DNA from: SIG299 sp051880375 | Lineage (GTDB): Bacteria; Bacillota; Clostridia; Lachnospirales; Lachnospiraceae | DNA: 64,000 bases | Assembly (NCBI GenBank): GCA_051880375.1 | Contig: JBJENV010000041.1 | Span: 1 to 64,000 of the forward strand | Reading direction: 5' to 3' | Shown: positions 1 to 7,927 of the stretch, piece by piece | How the letters are laid out: each line of letters begins with the position of its first letter | Numbering within the stretch: the first letter of the stretch is position 1 | Notes under the pieces: generated by a model | What the model saw: the letters and a program-made list of their open reading frames with translations, nothing else | What the model was told of the DNA's origin: nothing | Database searches by the model: none | Translations under genes and position numbers: made by a program

Positions 1-394
1 GGTCGCAAACATTGGGGACAGCAGGATGTATCTGCTTTCAAAAGAAGGAGAACTGCGTCAGATTACCGAGGATCATTCTCTTGTGGAAGAAATGATTCGG
101 GACGGAAAGCTTGATCCGAAGGAAGCAAAGCATCATCCGAAAAAGAATGTCATTACAAGAGCGCTTGGCGCGGCAGAGCACGTCATCCCGGATTTTTTTG
201 AAATAGAAGCAGAAGAGGGAGAATACATTTTACTTTGCTCAGACGGTCTTACAAACATGGTGGAGGATGAGATGATTCGCTCCATCATTCTGGAACCGGA
301 GCAGACACTTTCAGAACGTGCAGAGCACCTGATTAATGCGGCAAATACACAGGGCGGAAAGGATAACATTTCCGTGATACTGATTAAACGATAA
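1..394 (+). CDS. prpC: PP2C-family Ser/Thr protein phosphatase, C-terminal part (5' end outside window)
   Basis: This is the C-terminal half of a metal-dependent protein phosphatase (PrpC/Stp1 type), which removes phosphate from Ser/Thr residues and opposes the PASTA kinase encoded just downstream. The open frame enters the window at base 2 and begins with the PP2C motif NIGDSR, so the gene starts upstream of the window; the first ATG at 26 is internal. Other PP2C signatures are LLCSDGLTNMV, whose Asp binds metal, and the C-terminal GGKDNISVILI, also with a metal-binding Asp. About 130 residues are visible out of the usual ~240. The stop lies 59 nt before the prkC start, the usual phosphatase-kinase pairing in Firmicutes. 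The family call is sure; substrates are not visible. Confidence 0.93.
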   Translation, partial: VANIGDSRMYLLSKEGELRQITEDHSLVEEMIRDGKLDPKEAKHHPKKNVITRALGAAEHVIPDFFEIEAEEGEYILLCSDGLTNMVEDEMIRSIILEPEQTLSERAEHLINAANTQGGKDNISVILIKR

Positions 395-453
395 AGAAAC
401 TTAAAAACGTTAGGAAAGCTTGAAACATCGAGCGGATACAGATGGAGGTAAGT

Positions 454-2787
454 ATGATTAAACCTGGCATGTACATCAGTGACAGATATGAAATCATTGA
501 AAAAATCGGTTCCGGCGGAATGGCTGATGTCTACAAGGCAAAATGTCACAGACTGAACCGGTATGTTGCAATCAAGATTTTAAAGCAGGAATTTTCGAGT
601 GATAAGAATTTTATTACAAAATTCCGCGGAGAAGCTCAGTCTGCAGCGGGATTATCACATCCGAACATTGTAAGTGTGTATGATGTAGGCGATGACGACG
701 GTCTTTATTACATTGTAATGGAGCTGGTAGAGGGCATTACGTTAAAGAAATTTATTGAAAAGAAGGGCAGGCTGGAAATCAAGGAAGCAGTCGGAATTGC
801 CATCCAGATTGCACAGGGTATGGAAGCCGCTCATGATAATCATATCATTCATCGTGACATTAAGCCGCAGAATATTATTATTTCAAGAGACGGAAAGGTA
901 AAGGTTGCGGACTTCGGCATTGCAAAGGCGGTTTCTGCAAATACCTTTACGCAGAATGCGATCGGTTCCGTACATTATTTGTCGCCGGAACAGGCAAGAG
1001 GCGGTTACAGCGATGAGAAGAGTGATATTTATTCGCTTGGTGTTACCTTATACGAAATGTTAAGCGGTCAGCTCCCGTTTGCGGGGGATAATACGGTATC
1101 GGTTGCACTTTTGCACATTCAAAGTGAAGCACAGCCGGTTCGCAATCTGGTTCCGTCAGTGCCGTACAGCTTGGACCGTATTGTACAGAAATGTATGCAG
1201 AAGAAGCCGGAGAATCGTTATGCCTCTGCTTCTGAACTGATTTTGGACTTAAAGCGTTCCATTACGAATCCGGACGGAGATTTTGTAAAGCTTCCGACGG
1301 CAGGCTTTGTGCCGGATAATCCGACAAGAAAGTTTACGCAGGATGAAGTTGAGGAGATTAAGACAACGGCAGCAAAGTCGCCGGTAACGCATTATGATAA
1401 CAGACAGTATGGCGCTCAGAGTCAGGTTCTCAGAGAAGAGGAAGAAGAGCTTGACAGTATGGATTCCAGATGGGAAAAGGCGATTATTATCGGTAGCATT
1501 GTTGTTGCAATCGGTCTGACCATCGGAATTATTTATCTGGCGGCGAAGTTTTTTGATATCGGCGCACTGTTTCATCCGCAGCCGACACCGGCACCTACGC
1601 CTACTGTTGCGGCAGGAGTCCCTTCACCGACACCGACAGAAGCACCGGAAACAACGATTCGTATGCCGAATTTGAAGGGTTATACGTTTGAAGATGCAGA
1701 AAAGCTGATGCATCAGAAGTCTTCCGAATTTCAGATTTTGATGGAAAAAGAGGAATACAGTTCCGAACCGAAGGGAACCGTAATCAGACAGTACCCGCTT
1801 GCAGACAGTGATGTTCTCCTAAGTGCAACGATTCGACTGACCATCAGTGCAGGACCGGAGCCGTTAGAGGTACCGAGAGTTGTCGGACTTTCACAAAGTG
1901 CTGCCACTGTACAACTGGAGGCAAAAAGCTTTATTGTAGTACCTTCCTATGAGCCAAGTGACGATGTACAGAACGGATATGTCATTCGCACGGTGCCGGC
2001 AGAGGGAGAGACTATTTATGAAGGCGAAAAGATTACGCTGATTGTCAGCACCGGAAAGACACCTACTTATGTGACTATGATCAGTTTAATCGGTAAGACG
2101 GTGGATGCTGCAAGGGCTGAGCTGGAGGAAAACGGACTTGTACTTGGAGGACAGACAGAGGATTATTCCGATGTGTTTGCAGCCGGCTATATTATCAAAC
2201 AGAGTGAAAATGTTGATGCAACGATTGTTCAGGGAACGGCAGTGGATATTGTGGTAAGTAAGGGACCGAAGCCGGCCGGTGAGCTAACGCCGACACCGGT
2301 ACCTACAACAGCACCTGAGACAACACCTTCCCCTGAGGCACCGGAGCCGACTGCTGAGCCTACCCCGGAGCCTACCGCTGAGCCGACCCCGGAGCCTACC
2401 GCTGAACCTACCCCGGAGCCGACTGCTGAGCCTACCCCGGAGCCGACACCTGTACCGGCAGGAAATACGTATTATTCCTTTAAGCTTTCAACGGAAGGAA
2501 GAGAAAATCCGATTGTTTACGGAACAAATTCCTGGCTGTATTTTGAACTGAGCCAGAGCAATTTCAACGTACAGGTTTATCCGGAGGGTGACTGGGAATA
2601 TGCGAATAATGATATTGTAGTAGAGTATGACAAGTATCCTTCTGAATTTGTATTCAAGTTAGATACCGAGATGTATTCTGATTTAACACCGGGGATTGCC
2701 ACGATTACGCTTTGGGTAACGGATGATACCGGAAATTACGTAGAGAAGGAAATCTGGTGGATTGAGCTACAGGAGTTTATGGAGTAG
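454..2787 (+). CDS. prkC: PASTA-domain Ser/Thr protein kinase PrkC/StkP type with extra C-terminal extracellular domain
   Basis: This is a membrane eukaryotic-type Ser/Thr kinase that senses muropeptides or lipid II through extracellular PASTA repeats. In the 777-aa product the Gly-rich loop GSGGMADVY is at 19-27, Lys41 is in VAIKI, the HRD Asp is 135 and the DFG Asp is 153. A membrane span lies at ~343-367. Three PASTA-like repeats follow from ~402 to ~610, then a Pro/Thr/Glu linker with four 8-residue repeats, then a ~108-residue tail (670-777) rich in aromatic residues that I do not recognise. Start: ATG 454 follows GGAGG (444-448) by 5 nt, so the ATG at 442, which overlaps that site, is unlikely. 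It sits after its phosphatase, and its stop overlaps the rsgA start by one base. Confidence 0.95.
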   Translation: MIKPGMYISDRYEIIEKIGSGGMADVYKAKCHRLNRYVAIKILKQEFSSDKNFITKFRGEAQSAAGLSHPNIVSVYDVGDDDGLYYIVMELVEGITLKKFIEKKGRLEIKEAVGIAIQIAQGMEAAHDNHIIHRDIKPQNIIISRDGKVKVADFGIAKAVSANTFTQNAIGSVHYLSPEQARGGYSDEKSDIYSLGVTLYEMLSGQLPFAGDNTVSVALLHIQSEAQPVRNLVPSVPYSLDRIVQKCMQKKPENRYASASELILDLKRSITNPDGDFVKLPTAGFVPDNPTRKFTQDEVEEIKTTAAKSPVTHYDNRQYGAQSQVLREEEEELDSMDSRWEKAIIIGSIVVAIGLTIGIIYLAAKFFDIGALFHPQPTPAPTPTVAAGVPSPTPTEAPETTIRMPNLKGYTFEDAEKLMHQKSSEFQILMEKEEYSSEPKGTVIRQYPLADSDVLLSATIRLTISAGPEPLEVPRVVGLSQSAATVQLEAKSFIVVPSYEPSDDVQNGYVIRTVPAEGETIYEGEKITLIVSTGKTPTYVTMISLIGKTVDAARAELEENGLVLGGQTEDYSDVFAAGYIIKQSENVDATIVQGTAVDIVVSKGPKPAGELTPTPVPTTAPETTPSPEAPEPTAEPTPEPTAEPTPEPTAEPTPEPTAEPTPEPTPVPAGNTYYSFKLSTEGRENPIVYGTNSWLYFELSQSNFNVQVYPEGDWEYANNDIVVEYDKYPSEFVFKLDTEMYSDLTPGIATITLWVTDDTGNYVEKEIWWIELQEFME
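2347..2442 (+). repeat. Four tandem 24-bp repeats coding PTAEPTPE units in prkC
   Basis: Four consecutive 24-bp units (2347-2370, 2371-2394, 2395-2418, 2419-2442) each encode the octapeptide PTAEPTPE. The first and fourth units are identical at DNA level; the others differ at synonymous third positions. The array forms a wall-spanning linker between the PASTA repeats and the C-terminal tail of PrkC. Because each unit is a whole number of codons, slippage would change linker length without a frameshift. Confidence 0.9.
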
Positions 2788-3668
2788 TGCAGGGAAAGAT
2801 TATTAAAGGAATTGCAGGATTTTACTACGTGCATACGGAAAATGCCGGAGTCTTTGAATGTAAGGCAAAGGGCATTTTCCGTAATCAGAAAAAAAAGCCT
2901 TTGGTGGGGGATAATGTACTTCTTGACTTTATGGATGAAGAAGCAAAGACTGCAACCATTGCGGAACTTCTGCCAAGAAAGAACGAATTGATTCGTCCTG
3001 CGGTAGCAAATGTGGATCAGGCAGTGCTTTTGTTTGCAGCAGCTGAGCCCGATCCTAACTGGAATCTGCTTGACCGCTTCCTTATTTTGATGGCACAGCA
3101 GGAACTTCCTGTGATTCTTGCGTTTAACAAAGCAGATTTGATTACAGAGAAGCAGAGAGAGGAAATAGAAAACGGATATCGTAATACCGGTTACGAAATC
3201 CGCTTTCTTTCTGCAAAGGAGCGAATCGGAACGGAAGAGCTCCGTTCTCTTCTGGAAGGAAAGACAACCGTGCTTGCGGGACCGTCCGGCGTCGGAAAAT
3301 CCACACTGACAAATACCATGCAGTCCGGTGTTCAGATGGAAACCGGAACAATCAGTGAAAAAATTAAGCGGGGAAAACATACGACGAGGCATTCGGAATT
3401 TATCTGGGTATCGTCAGACACCTACCTTTTGGATACTCCGGGCTTTAGTTCGTTAGACATAGAGAATATGGAGGCGGAGGAATTAAAGGAGTTTTTTCCG
3501 GAGTTTTTGCCGTATGAAGGGCAGTGTCGTTTTCGTGGCTGTGTTCATGAAAATGAGCCGGATTGCCGGGTGAAACAGGCAGTTTTAGAGGGGAATATTG
3601 CAAACAGGCGTTACGAAAATTACCTCCTTTTTTACAGGGAGTTAAAACAGCGTAACAAGTATAAGTAG
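2787..3668 (+). CDS. rsgA: Ribosome small-subunit-dependent GTPase RsgA (YjeQ/YloQ)
   Basis: RsgA is a circularly permuted GTPase that acts in late 30S subunit maturation. The 293-aa product has an N-terminal OB-fold (~1-70) and a GTPase domain with permuted motif order: the NKAD-type G4 motif (FNKADL) comes before the P-loop GPSGVGKS at 165-172, followed by the RGKHTTRH switch and DTPGF. The C-terminal zinc knuckle uses Cys247, Cys252, His254 and Cys260. The start is GTG 2787, which shares its first base with the prkC stop (TAGTG), so translation is coupled. It lies within the PrpC-PrkC-RsgA-Rpe-ThiN order common in Firmicutes. All key residues are present. Confidence 0.96.
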   Translation: MQGKIIKGIAGFYYVHTENAGVFECKAKGIFRNQKKKPLVGDNVLLDFMDEEAKTATIAELLPRKNELIRPAVANVDQAVLLFAAAEPDPNWNLLDRFLILMAQQELPVILAFNKADLITEKQREEIENGYRNTGYEIRFLSAKERIGTEELRSLLEGKTTVLAGPSGVGKSTLTNTMQSGVQMETGTISEKIKRGKHTTRHSEFIWVSSDTYLLDTPGFSSLDIENMEAEELKEFFPEFLPYEGQCRFRGCVHENEPDCRVKQAVLEGNIANRRYENYLLFYRELKQRNKYK

Positions 3669-3692
3669 ATAGATGCAAAAAGGAGAATTACC

Positions 3693-4379
3693 ATGTTTCA
3701 TTTATCACCGTCCATTTTAGCTTCAGATTTCTGGAACTTGGGAGAGCAGATTAAGGAAGCAGAAACTTCCGGCGCGGACTGGCTTCATCTGGATGTTATG
3801 GATGGCAGCTTTGTACCTAGTATTTCATTCGGAATGCCGTTGATTAAAAGTATCCGAATGCAGTCAGACCTGTTTTTTGATGTACATCTGATGATTCAGG
3901 AGCCGATTCGTTATGTAAAGGAATTTTCGCAGGCAGGAGCTGATTTAATTACAGTGCATGTGGAGGCATGTAATGATGTTGCTGCAACCATTGAGGCAAT
4001 CAGGGAGACCGGTTGCAAAGTCGGACTTGCACTGAATCCGGAAACTCCGGCCGAAGAGATAAAGCAGTGGATTATGTCAGTGGATATGATTCTTGTGATG
4101 TCCGTGCATCCAGGTTTCGGCGGACAGACGTTTATGGAAGAGACATTAGAGAAAATGCGCCTGATTCGAACATGGATTGAGAAACTGAATCCGACTTGTC
4201 TTTTGGAAGCGGATGGCGGTATCTATTTGCAGAATGTGCGTACTGTGACAGAGGCGGGAGTAAATGTAATTGTAGCGGGAACGGCTGTATTCCGTGGAGA
4301 TATCAGACATAATATTTCAGCGTTTATGGAGGTGCTGGGTATTGATAGCAACAGAACTGAAACTGGGGCAACCCATTGA
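3693..4379 (+). CDS. rpe: Ribulose-phosphate 3-epimerase
   Basis: This enzyme interconverts ribulose 5-phosphate and xylulose 5-phosphate in the pentose phosphate pathway, in the cytosol. The 228-aa product is a (beta/alpha)8 barrel starting with LSPSILASDF. It carries the LHLDVMDGSFVP metal site, the DVHLMI strand, the VHPGFGGQ signature and a phosphate-binding end (EADGGI, then GTAVF). The length is normal. ATG 3693 follows an AAAGGAG site, 24 nt after rsgA. The last 38 nt overlap the next gene, which begins in another frame at TTG 4342. Confidence 0.96.
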   Translation: MFHLSPSILASDFWNLGEQIKEAETSGADWLHLDVMDGSFVPSISFGMPLIKSIRMQSDLFFDVHLMIQEPIRYVKEFSQAGADLITVHVEACNDVAATIEAIRETGCKVGLALNPETPAEEIKQWIMSVDMILVMSVHPGFGGQTFMEETLEKMRLIRTWIEKLNPTCLLEADGGIYLQNVRTVTEAGVNVIVAGTAVFRGDIRHNISAFMEVLGIDSNRTETGATH

Positions 4380-5013
4380 AATTCAATTAGAGCGGGACGG
4401 CTATGTATATCGTCTTGCTTCTAAGGTGGAAGCCACAGGCAGAGACAAAATATATATTACACTGATCACAGCAGCATCAAGAGTATTTAGGTTTGATCCG
4501 GAGGATAAGGTAACGATTATCTATCGCACGAAAGAGCGCATCTGGTCGTGGTCGGATGTAAAGGGAGGTGCGGAACTTCTTGATGGGCGGAGGGTTCATG
4601 TCCTGTATGTTAAGGGAGAAGCTGAAAGCTATAATCGAAGAGAGGCTTATCGGGTACCAATCGGAAAGGTGTGTGAACTGACGCATCATCGTTATCTTTC
4701 GGAGACAGTAAAAAATCTGCTTGTAGATCAGATTAATAAAAAGTTTCGGGCTATCATTAAGGATATCAGCGAAAACGGCGTTGCAGTTGTGTCAACAGAG
4801 GAATTGCAGATTGGAGACTATCTTGACTTTGAATTTGAAGCAGGCGGTCTTGTCATATCATGTGAAGCAAAAGTCGTAAGAAGCATGCCATTAGAAGACA
4901 GTAAGATAAAACGCGTGTATGGATGTGTGTTAACGAAAGCAAACAAGGAACTTTCGAAATTTGTTATTGATACGCAGAGAAAGCAGCTGCAAAACTTAAG
5001 AAGCGGCAGATAG
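4342..5013 (+). CDS. PilZ-domain c-di-GMP receptor, YcgR/DgrA-like
   Basis: This is a predicted cyclic-di-GMP binding protein of the YcgR-like class, which typically slows flagellar motility or alters envelope functions when c-di-GMP rises. The N-terminal ~95 residues resemble the YcgR N-domain. The PilZ domain follows, with the RxxxR motif at Arg100-Arg104 (REAYR) and the DxSxxG motif at Asp141-Gly146 (DISENG), both needed for ligand binding. The start is TTG 4342, with GGAGG at 4328-4332 nine bases upstream. The open frame reaches further upstream, but that part lies wholly inside rpe and has no better ribosome-binding site. The product is 223 aa. No diguanylate cyclase or flagellar gene is in the window, so its target cannot be named. 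Confidence 0.88.
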   Translation: MIATELKLGQPIEIQLERDGYVYRLASKVEATGRDKIYITLITAASRVFRFDPEDKVTIIYRTKERIWSWSDVKGGAELLDGRRVHVLYVKGEAESYNRREAYRVPIGKVCELTHHRYLSETVKNLLVDQINKKFRAIIKDISENGVAVVSTEELQIGDYLDFEFEAGGLVISCEAKVVRSMPLEDSKIKRVYGCVLTKANKELSKFVIDTQRKQLQNLRSGR

Positions 5014-5014
5014 T

Positions 5015-5671
5015 ATGAAAAAGACAGCATGTATTGTAACAGGAGGTACCATAGCCTCCGGTTTTTTGAAAAGACATATGGAGCAGAACACATATCAGTT
5101 GTTGATTGCGGTGGACGGTGCACTGGCGGTAGTGAAGGAGGCAGGGCTGATACCGGATTATATTGTTGGTGATTTCGATACGGTGGAAAAAAAACTGTTG
5201 TTGTGTTATAATGAAAAAAGTATTCTTCGGCATCCGCCGGAAAAAGACCAGACAGACACAGAACTGGCAATTGACGTTGCGGTGCGTGAAGGGTGTAACG
5301 AAATAGCTTTTCTTGGTGCGACAGGCACCAGGCTCGATCACAGTCTTGCTAATCTGTTTCTGTTACAGCAGTTGCTGGAGTATGGTGTGGTTGGCATCGT
5401 TTATGACGAATATAATAAACTGTATCTGAAGAACAGGAGCTTTACGATCAGACGGGAAACAGCATACGGAAACTATGTTTCACTGCTTCCGCTGACCGAT
5501 AATGTGACGGGAGTTACGCTGACCGGAATGAAATACCCGGTAGATGACCGTATTTTTTATAGAAAGTATACGCTCGGTGTGAGCAACGAAATTACTGAGG
5601 AGGAAGCAACTGTAGAATTTTCCGGTGGAATTTTTATTGTTGTGGAAACTCAGGATGAGAGAAAGGAATAA
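5015..5671 (+). CDS. thiN: Thiamine pyrophosphokinase
   Basis: Thiamine pyrophosphokinase transfers pyrophosphate from ATP to thiamine to make thiamine diphosphate. The 218-aa product has the family pattern AVDGALAVV, then PDYIVGDFDTV with acidic catalytic residues, then DQTDTELAIDVA and GATGTRLDHSLAN. These are the ATP/Mg and active-site segments of the ThiN fold. ATG 5015 lies one base after the PilZ gene stop and no strong separate ribosome-binding site is visible, so translation is probably coupled. Thiamine diphosphate is needed by transketolase, a pathway partner of the Rpe encoded two genes upstream. Confidence 0.93.
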   Translation: MKKTACIVTGGTIASGFLKRHMEQNTYQLLIAVDGALAVVKEAGLIPDYIVGDFDTVEKKLLLCYNEKSILRHPPEKDQTDTELAIDVAVREGCNEIAFLGATGTRLDHSLANLFLLQQLLEYGVVGIVYDEYNKLYLKNRSFTIRRETAYGNYVSLLPLTDNVTGVTLTGMKYPVDDRIFYRKYTLGVSNEITEEEATVEFSGGIFIVVETQDERKE

Positions 5672-5679
5672 AAAGAGAT

Positions 5680-6777
5680 ATGAAGTTAGGAATCGTGGGA
5701 CTTCCGAATGTCGGAAAGAGTACATTGTTTAATTCATTAACAAAGGCAGGTGCTGAATCGGCAAATTATCCGTTTTGTACGATTGACCCGAATGTGGGTA
5801 TCGTTCCTGTACCGGATGAGCGTATCAATGTACTTGGTAAGTTATATGATTCAGAAAAGATTGTGCCTGCGGTAGTTGAGTTTGTGGATATTGCAGGTCT
5901 TGTAAAAGGGGCGTCCAAGGGCGAAGGTCTTGGCAACCAGTTCCTCGCCAACATTCGTGAGGTAGATGCCATCGTTCATGTTGTGCGTTGCTTTGAAGAC
6001 TCCAATATCATTCACGTGGATGGCTCGGTAAACCCTGCAAGAGATATTGATACCATCAATATGGAACTGATTTTTTCCGATCTTGAAGTGTTAGAAAGAA
6101 GAAATTCCAGAGTAATCAAAGGAGCAAAAAACGATAAGCAGCAGGCAAAAGAGGCTGCAATGTTAGAGCGTCTGATGAAGCACCTGGAAGACGGTAATAT
6201 GGCGAAGACTTTTGAGTTTAACGACGAAGAGGAACAGGAGTTTTACAACCAGTACAACCTGTTAACCGGTAAACCGGTGATTTATGCCGCAAACGTAAAG
6301 GACGAGGATTTGGCAGATGAAGGGGCGTCTAATCCGCATGTGCAGGCAGTAAAAGCGCTTGCCGAAAAGGAAGGCTCTGAGGTATTTGTAATCTGTGCAC
6401 AGATTGAACAGGAAATTGCAGAGCTTGAGGAAGAAGAGAAAAAGGAATTTTTAGAGGAGCTTGGACTCAAAGAGGGCGGTCTGGAAAAGCTGATTCGCGC
6501 AAGCTATCATACCCTTGGACTAATCAGCTACTTAACGGCTGGACCGAAGGAAACAAAGGCATGGACCATTACAAAGGGAACCAAAGCTCCGCAGGCAGCC
6601 GGTAAAATTCACAGTGACTTTGAACGTGGTTTTATCCGTGCAGAAATTGTAAGCTACGACAATCTGGTTGAATGCGGCAGTTTCAATGCAGCAAAGGAAA
6701 AGGGACTTGTGCGTTCCGAGGGTAAGGAATATGTCGTACAGGACGGTGACGTCGTATTATTCCGTTTTAACGTATAG
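5680..6777 (+). CDS. ychF: Redox-regulated ATPase YchF (Obg-like)
   Basis: YchF is a conserved P-loop protein of the Obg family that binds ATP rather than GTP and associates with ribosomes. The 365-aa product begins with the Walker A segment GLPNVGKST (~6-14) and has DIAGLVKGASKGEGLGN as switch II. The G4-like site reads NVKDE instead of NKxD, as in this ATP-preferring branch. A coiled-coil insertion (~130-200) and a C-terminal TGS-like domain (from ~280, ending VVLFRFNV) complete the family layout. ATG 5680 lies 8 nt after thiN. Confidence 0.96.
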   Translation: MKLGIVGLPNVGKSTLFNSLTKAGAESANYPFCTIDPNVGIVPVPDERINVLGKLYDSEKIVPAVVEFVDIAGLVKGASKGEGLGNQFLANIREVDAIVHVVRCFEDSNIIHVDGSVNPARDIDTINMELIFSDLEVLERRNSRVIKGAKNDKQQAKEAAMLERLMKHLEDGNMAKTFEFNDEEEQEFYNQYNLLTGKPVIYAANVKDEDLADEGASNPHVQAVKALAEKEGSEVFVICAQIEQEIAELEEEEKKEFLEELGLKEGGLEKLIRASYHTLGLISYLTAGPKETKAWTITKGTKAPQAAGKIHSDFERGFIRAEIVSYDNLVECGSFNAAKEKGLVRSEGKEYVVQDGDVVLFRFNV

Positions 6778-6803
6778 TAGTATATCGGACAGGAGCGTGA
6801 GAT

Positions 6804-7694
6804 ATGTTTTTCACAGCAGATGGTTTCGTGCGTTTCCCGGAACTTGGAGTTGAAATAGAGCATCTGGCAGATGGAATAGAAGTGTTCGGAATTCATATTT
6901 CCTATTATGGAATACTGATTGCATGTGCCATGCTGTTTGGACTTATTATCACTGAGTATCTGGCGAAAAAGTCCGGACAAAATCCCGAACTGTATCTGGA
7001 TTTTGCAATTACAGCCATAGTGGCAGGTATTCTGGGCGCAAGAGCAGTGTATGTGATACAGCGTTGGTCCTATTTTAAGACTGCTCCCGGAGAAATTTTT
7101 TCATTAAGCAGCGGCGGTCTGTCTTTTTTTGGAGCTTTACTTGCTGCGTTTTTTGCTGCTTATTTGTTCTGTAAAAGAAAAAAATATGATTTATGGAAAC
7201 TATGCGATACGGCGATTATCGGAGTGCTGTTTGGACAGATAATCGGAAGATGGGGTGACTTCTTCAACCGTGATTTGCTTGGTACGTATTCTGACGGAAT
7301 ACTTGCTATGCAGATAGAAGCAAGGGATGTGGATGCGGAGATGCTGATGCTCAGCCGGGCTTCGTTGACCGGAATGGACGGTGTTCTTCAGGTACATCCT
7401 GTATTCTTATATGAAATTATATGGAATGTTGTATTGTTCATCCTGCTGTTGGTGGTGAATTGCAGAAAGAAGTTTTCGGGACAGATATTTTCTATTTATC
7501 TGTTCGGTTATGGAATGATTCGCTTTCTGACAGAGTTTATCAGAGTGGATGCCGCGCGGACGAGAATGCCACGGACATGGTTTACCTGGGGGCATATTGC
7601 ATCAGCAGCTGTCATGATAGCGGGAATTGTACTGTTTGTGCTTCATTATCTGAAGTATAGGAAAGGTGTATGTAGTAGAGAAAAAAAGCATTGA
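6804..7694 (+). CDS. lgt: Prolipoprotein diacylglyceryl transferase
   Basis: Lgt transfers diacylglycerol from phosphatidylglycerol to the lipobox cysteine of prolipoproteins at the cytoplasmic membrane, the first step of lipoprotein maturation. The 296-aa product has about seven membrane spans and the Lgt signature GRWGDFFNRDLLG (the classic form is GRxGNFxNxExxG), together with an upstream GILGARAVYV segment. A possible substrate, the lipoprotein at 37531-38106, is in this window. ATG 6804 follows AGGAG at a good distance. A terminator (7730-7757) closes the operon just after the stop. Confidence 0.95.
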   Translation: MFFTADGFVRFPELGVEIEHLADGIEVFGIHISYYGILIACAMLFGLIITEYLAKKSGQNPELYLDFAITAIVAGILGARAVYVIQRWSYFKTAPGEIFSLSSGGLSFFGALLAAFFAAYLFCKRKKYDLWKLCDTAIIGVLFGQIIGRWGDFFNRDLLGTYSDGILAMQIEARDVDAEMLMLSRASLTGMDGVLQVHPVFLYEIIWNVVLFILLLVVNCRKKFSGQIFSIYLFGYGMIRFLTEFIRVDAARTRMPRTWFTWGHIASAAVMIAGIVLFVLHYLKYRKGVCSREKKH

Positions 7695-7729
7695 ACACAA
7701 CATATAGAAATTTCTGAAAACCTTGAAAA

Positions 7730-7757
7730 AGAGCGTGTTTGACACGTTCTTTTTTTT
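7730..7757 (+). terminator. Rho-independent terminator after lgt
   Basis: A 9-bp stem (7730-7738 with 7742-7750, one G-U pair) with a 3-nt loop is followed by a run of T to 7757. It separates the prpC-lgt operon from the dcw cluster. Confidence 0.75.
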
Positions 7758-7778
7758 GCGCTTTTTTATAATACGCTA

Positions 7779-7807
7779 TTGAAATTTTGTTGTAAGTGGG
7801 GTAAAAT
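7779..7807 (+). promoter_or_regulatory. Candidate sigma-A promoter of the dcw cluster
   Basis: TTGAAA (7779-7784), a 17-nt spacer and TAAAAT (7802-7807) match a vegetative promoter. The first MraZ-like box (7794-7801) lies in its spacer and the rest just downstream, so a bound repressor would block it. A second possible -10, TATAAT at 7767-7772, lacks a -35 at normal spacing; TTGACA at 7739 is 22 nt away. Confidence 0.55.
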
Positions 7808-7875
7808 GATATTGCAAGTGGTGGAAAGTGGAGTAAAGTAGATTGAAGTGGAGCAAAATGGTGCGAAAAATGGAG
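7794..7875 (+). promoter_or_regulatory. MraZ operator: repeated AAGTGG-type boxes with ~10-bp spacing
   Basis: The region upstream of mraZ has direct repeats of the form AARTGGNG at 7794, 7816, 7826, 7846, 7856 and 7868, plus a degenerate copy (AAGTAGAT) at 7836. Five copies from 7816 to 7856 are spaced exactly 10 bp apart, which puts them on one helix face. MraZ is known in other bacteria to bind TGGG-type direct repeats with 10-bp spacing upstream of its own gene and repress the cluster. The match and position make this its likely autoregulatory site. Confidence 0.8.
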
Positions 7876-7927
7876 AACACAGACCACCGGGTACGAAAGA
7901 AAAAAGTAAGTAAGGAGGTGAGCCGTA

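Noticed and set aside
2347..2442. CRISPR-like or noncoding tandem repeat
   Set aside because: Units are contiguous, 24 bp, in frame and encode a Pro-rich linker.
2736..3392. A 218-codon open frame on the minus strand opposite rsgA
   Set aside because: It lies wholly antisense to rsgA and the end of prkC, with Phe/Cys/His-rich composition and no recognised motif.
7739..7772. Promoter TTGACA to TATAAT before mraZ
   Set aside because: The spacer would be 22 bp and the -35 lies inside the lgt terminator stem; the TTGAAA-17-TAAAAT pair is preferred.
7794..7875. CRISPR-like array
   Set aside because: The repeats are only ~8 bp at 10-bp steps with no spacers of CRISPR size; a MraZ operator explains them.
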